Source: Vallitaleaceae bacterium 9-2
GTDB lineage: Bacteria; Bacillota; Clostridia; Lachnospirales; Vallitaleaceae
DNA: 64,000 nucleotides
Assembly (NCBI GenBank): GCA_038396585.1
Contig: CP121691.1
Location: 992,001-1,056,000 of the forward strand
Direction: 5' to 3'
Shown here: in pieces, positions 62,889-64,000 of the stretch
How positions within the stretch are numbered: the stretch's first letter is position 1
How the letters are laid out: each line of letters begins with the position of its first letter
Program-made: the position numbers and the translations under genes
The notes under the pieces: model-generated
The model's database searches: none
What the model saw: the letters and a program-made list of their open reading frames with translations, nothing else
What the model was told of the DNA's origin: nothing

Positions 62889-63338
62889 ATGAAAAAGAAT
62901 AATAGCTATGGAGAACATAATGATTTAAATTTGAAAACCCTGATTGCATTATCCAGAAGTTTTCAATCCGTTCGCAAGCGTGAAGTCACAACGATTCGAA
63001 AGGGAGGCTTGACCATTGCCCAATTTGCAGTTCTTGAAATCCTCTATCACAAGGGGGCGTTAAGAATTGCAGAGATTATTGACGGAACGCTTTCAACCGG
63101 AGGCAACATGACAGTAGTTGTTGAAAACCTTAGAAAAGAAGGGTTTGTCACCCGAAAAAAAGACCCTGATGACGGAAGAGCTTGTTTGGTCGAGATTACG
63201 AAAAAAGGAGAGCAATACATTGAAGCCATTTTTCCAGAGCACGTCAAAAATATTAGTCAGATTTTTGATGCCTTATCGACACAAGAAAAGCAACAGCTGA
63301 TTCAATTACTAAAAAAATTAAGTGATGGCGCAAATTAA
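62889..63338 (+). CDS. MarR-family regulator
   Basis: A 149-residue winged-helix regulator. Helix region LTIAQFAVLEILYHKGALRI, recognition helix around STGGNMTVVVENLRKEGF, wing KKDPDDGRACLVEITKKG. The promoter -10 ends six bases before this ATG and no ribosome site fits, so the message is probably leaderless. It likely represses itself and the downstream quinone reductase through TTACTA-NN-TAGTAA sites. No cysteine is near its N-terminus; one Cys is in the wing. Confidence 0.9.
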   Translation: MKKNNSYGEHNDLNLKTLIALSRSFQSVRKREVTTIRKGGLTIAQFAVLEILYHKGALRIAEIIDGTLSTGGNMTVVVENLRKEGFVTRKKDPDDGRACLVEITKKGEQYIEAIFPEHVKNISQIFDALSTQEKQQLIQLLKKLSDGAN

Positions 63339-63350
63339 GCGCCATTATTT
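63325..63350 (+). terminator. Terminator after the MarR gene
   Basis: ATGGCGC (63325-63331) pairs with GCGCCAT (63339-63345), loop AAATTAA, then ATTT. The T run is short. Confidence 0.65.
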
Positions 63351-63361
63351 CAAAATATATA

Positions 63362-63375
63362 TTACTAACTAGTAA
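63362..63375 (+). promoter_or_regulatory. Second MarR-type operator
   Basis: TTACTAACTAGTAA matches the operator at 62863-62876 at 13 of 14 positions. It lies 46 bases before the quinone reductase start. No convincing -35/-10 pair is visible by eye. Confidence 0.75.
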
Positions 63376-63420
63376 CAAAAAACAACAAAAAAACAACACA
63401 AAATTAAGGAGTGTAATCTA

Positions 63421-64000
63421 TGAAAAATGTAAAATTAGCAATTGTTTATTATACGATGAGTGGTTCAAATGATCAATTGGCACGATGGGCCAAAGAAGCT
63501 GGCATTGAAGCAGGGGCACAAGTGAGAATGGTTAAAGTTCCAGAACTTGCACCACAAGAAGTTATTGAGGCGAATCCAGCATGGAAAGCTACGGTGGAAG
63601 CGACCAAAGAGGTGCCGATTGCTTCTCTAGAAGACCTTGAGTGGGCAGACGCAATTATCTTTAGTACACCGACCCGCTTTGGTGTCATGGCAGCCCAGAT
63701 GAAACAGTTTTTAGACACAACCGGCGGACTATGGGCCGAAGGGAAAACGGTTAATAAAGTTGTGAGCGCCATGTCATCTGCAATGAATCCACACGGCGGT
63801 CAAGAAGCAACAATATTATCGTTATATACAATGATGTATCATTGGGGAGCTATTGTTGTGGCACCGGGATATACAGATCCTGTTATCTATGGAGCCGGAG
63901 GCAACCCTTATGGAACATCGGTTTCAGTTAATCAAGATGGACAAATGGTTGAAGATGTTGAAGCGGCAGTGAAGCATCAGACAAGACGTACATTGGACAT
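63421..64000 (+). CDS. wrbA: WrbA-like NAD(P)H:quinone oxidoreductase (3' end missing)
   Basis: The first 193 codons are present; the frame runs off the window end, close to the usual full length of about 200. Flavodoxin-fold features are the FMN phosphate loop YYTMSGSNDQLA, the WrbA signature IIFSTPTRFGVMAAQMKQFLD, and HWGAIVVAPGY with YGAGGNPYG. WrbA reduces quinones by two electrons, avoiding semiquinones. TAAGGAG precedes the ATG at 63421. The MarR regulator upstream with matching operators suggests induction by quinones or electrophiles. Confidence 0.92.

Noticed and set aside
1-64000. CRISPR arrays, tRNA/rRNA genes, insertion sequences or prophage
   Set aside because: No regularly spaced repeats, transposase motifs, terminal repeats flanking a transposase, or RNA gene signatures were seen.

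Overview
This window reads as low-GC chromosomal DNA from an anaerobic Gram-positive bacterium of the class Clostridia. The reasons are strong AGGAGG-type ribosome binding sites with many TTG/GTG starts, many lipoproteins, YesM/YesN two-component pairs, ECF transporters, an Agr-type peptide system, an AOR-family tungsto/molybdo-pterin enzyme and a MecI/MecR1-like pair. Genus-level assignment is not possible by eye. I saw no rRNA, tRNA, CRISPR array, transposase or prophage gene.

Layout. (1) 0-3.5 kb: 3' part of a solute-binding lipoprotein followed by a YesM-type kinase and a YesN-type regulator, probably a three-part sensor. (2) 3.5-7.3 kb: OsmC/Ohr peroxidase, lipoyl-domain dihydrolipoamide dehydrogenase, lipoate ligase and a MarR regulator with an OhrR-like N-terminal cysteine. 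This looks like a self-contained lipoyl-dependent peroxide defence. (3) 7.3-10.6 kb: a Moco-type riboswitch, an AOR-family oxidoreductase, two MoaD-like proteins and a MoeB/ThiF-like adenylyltransferase. (4) 10.6-18.6 kb: a second Moco-type riboswitch with its own terminator, then a tightly packed operon. It encodes an FMN-binding lipoprotein, a multi-domain surface lipoprotein, an ECF S component, a surface phosphodiesterase, another surface domain protein, two ECF ATPases, an ECF T component, a MobB-like GTPase and a small kinase-like protein. I propose this is an uptake and salvage system for molybdopterin/tungstopterin cofactor or a precursor. It is the strongest candidate for an undescribed system here.

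(5) 18.6-30.3 kb: DUF308 protein, two membrane diguanylate cyclases, exported ferritin-like protein, YitT protein, a BlaI/M56/YpeB-like operon behind a large inverted-repeat operator, an acetyltransferase, an orphan EutS/EutP microcompartment pair, a DUF2500 protein and a flavin-binding NimA-like protein. (6) 30.3-38.9 kb: a YesN/YesM pair divergent from an ABC sugar importer (no ATPase gene) and a GH20-type hexosaminidase. (7) 39-46.3 kb: TetR regulator divergent from an RND pump, an RDD membrane protein and an NAD-dependent reductase. (8) 46.4-56.8 kb: an ascorbate-type PTS (UlaC/A/B-like) with a cytoplasmic sulfatase, UlaG, UlaE, UlaF, a SorC regulator and PTS enzyme I. Two transcription units share a paired operator with identical 29-bp spacing.

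(9) 56.8-59.8 kb: a second ECF transporter (Trep_Strep-type S, T, double ATPase) behind a structured leader. (10) 59.8-62.8 kb: an agr locus. agrC, agrA and agrB are on the minus strand. A 47-residue AgrD-like prepeptide is on the plus strand behind paired 14-bp direct repeats. (11) 62.8-64 kb: MarR regulator and a WrbA-like quinone reductase (cut by the window end), each preceded by a TTACTA-NN-TAGTAA palindrome.
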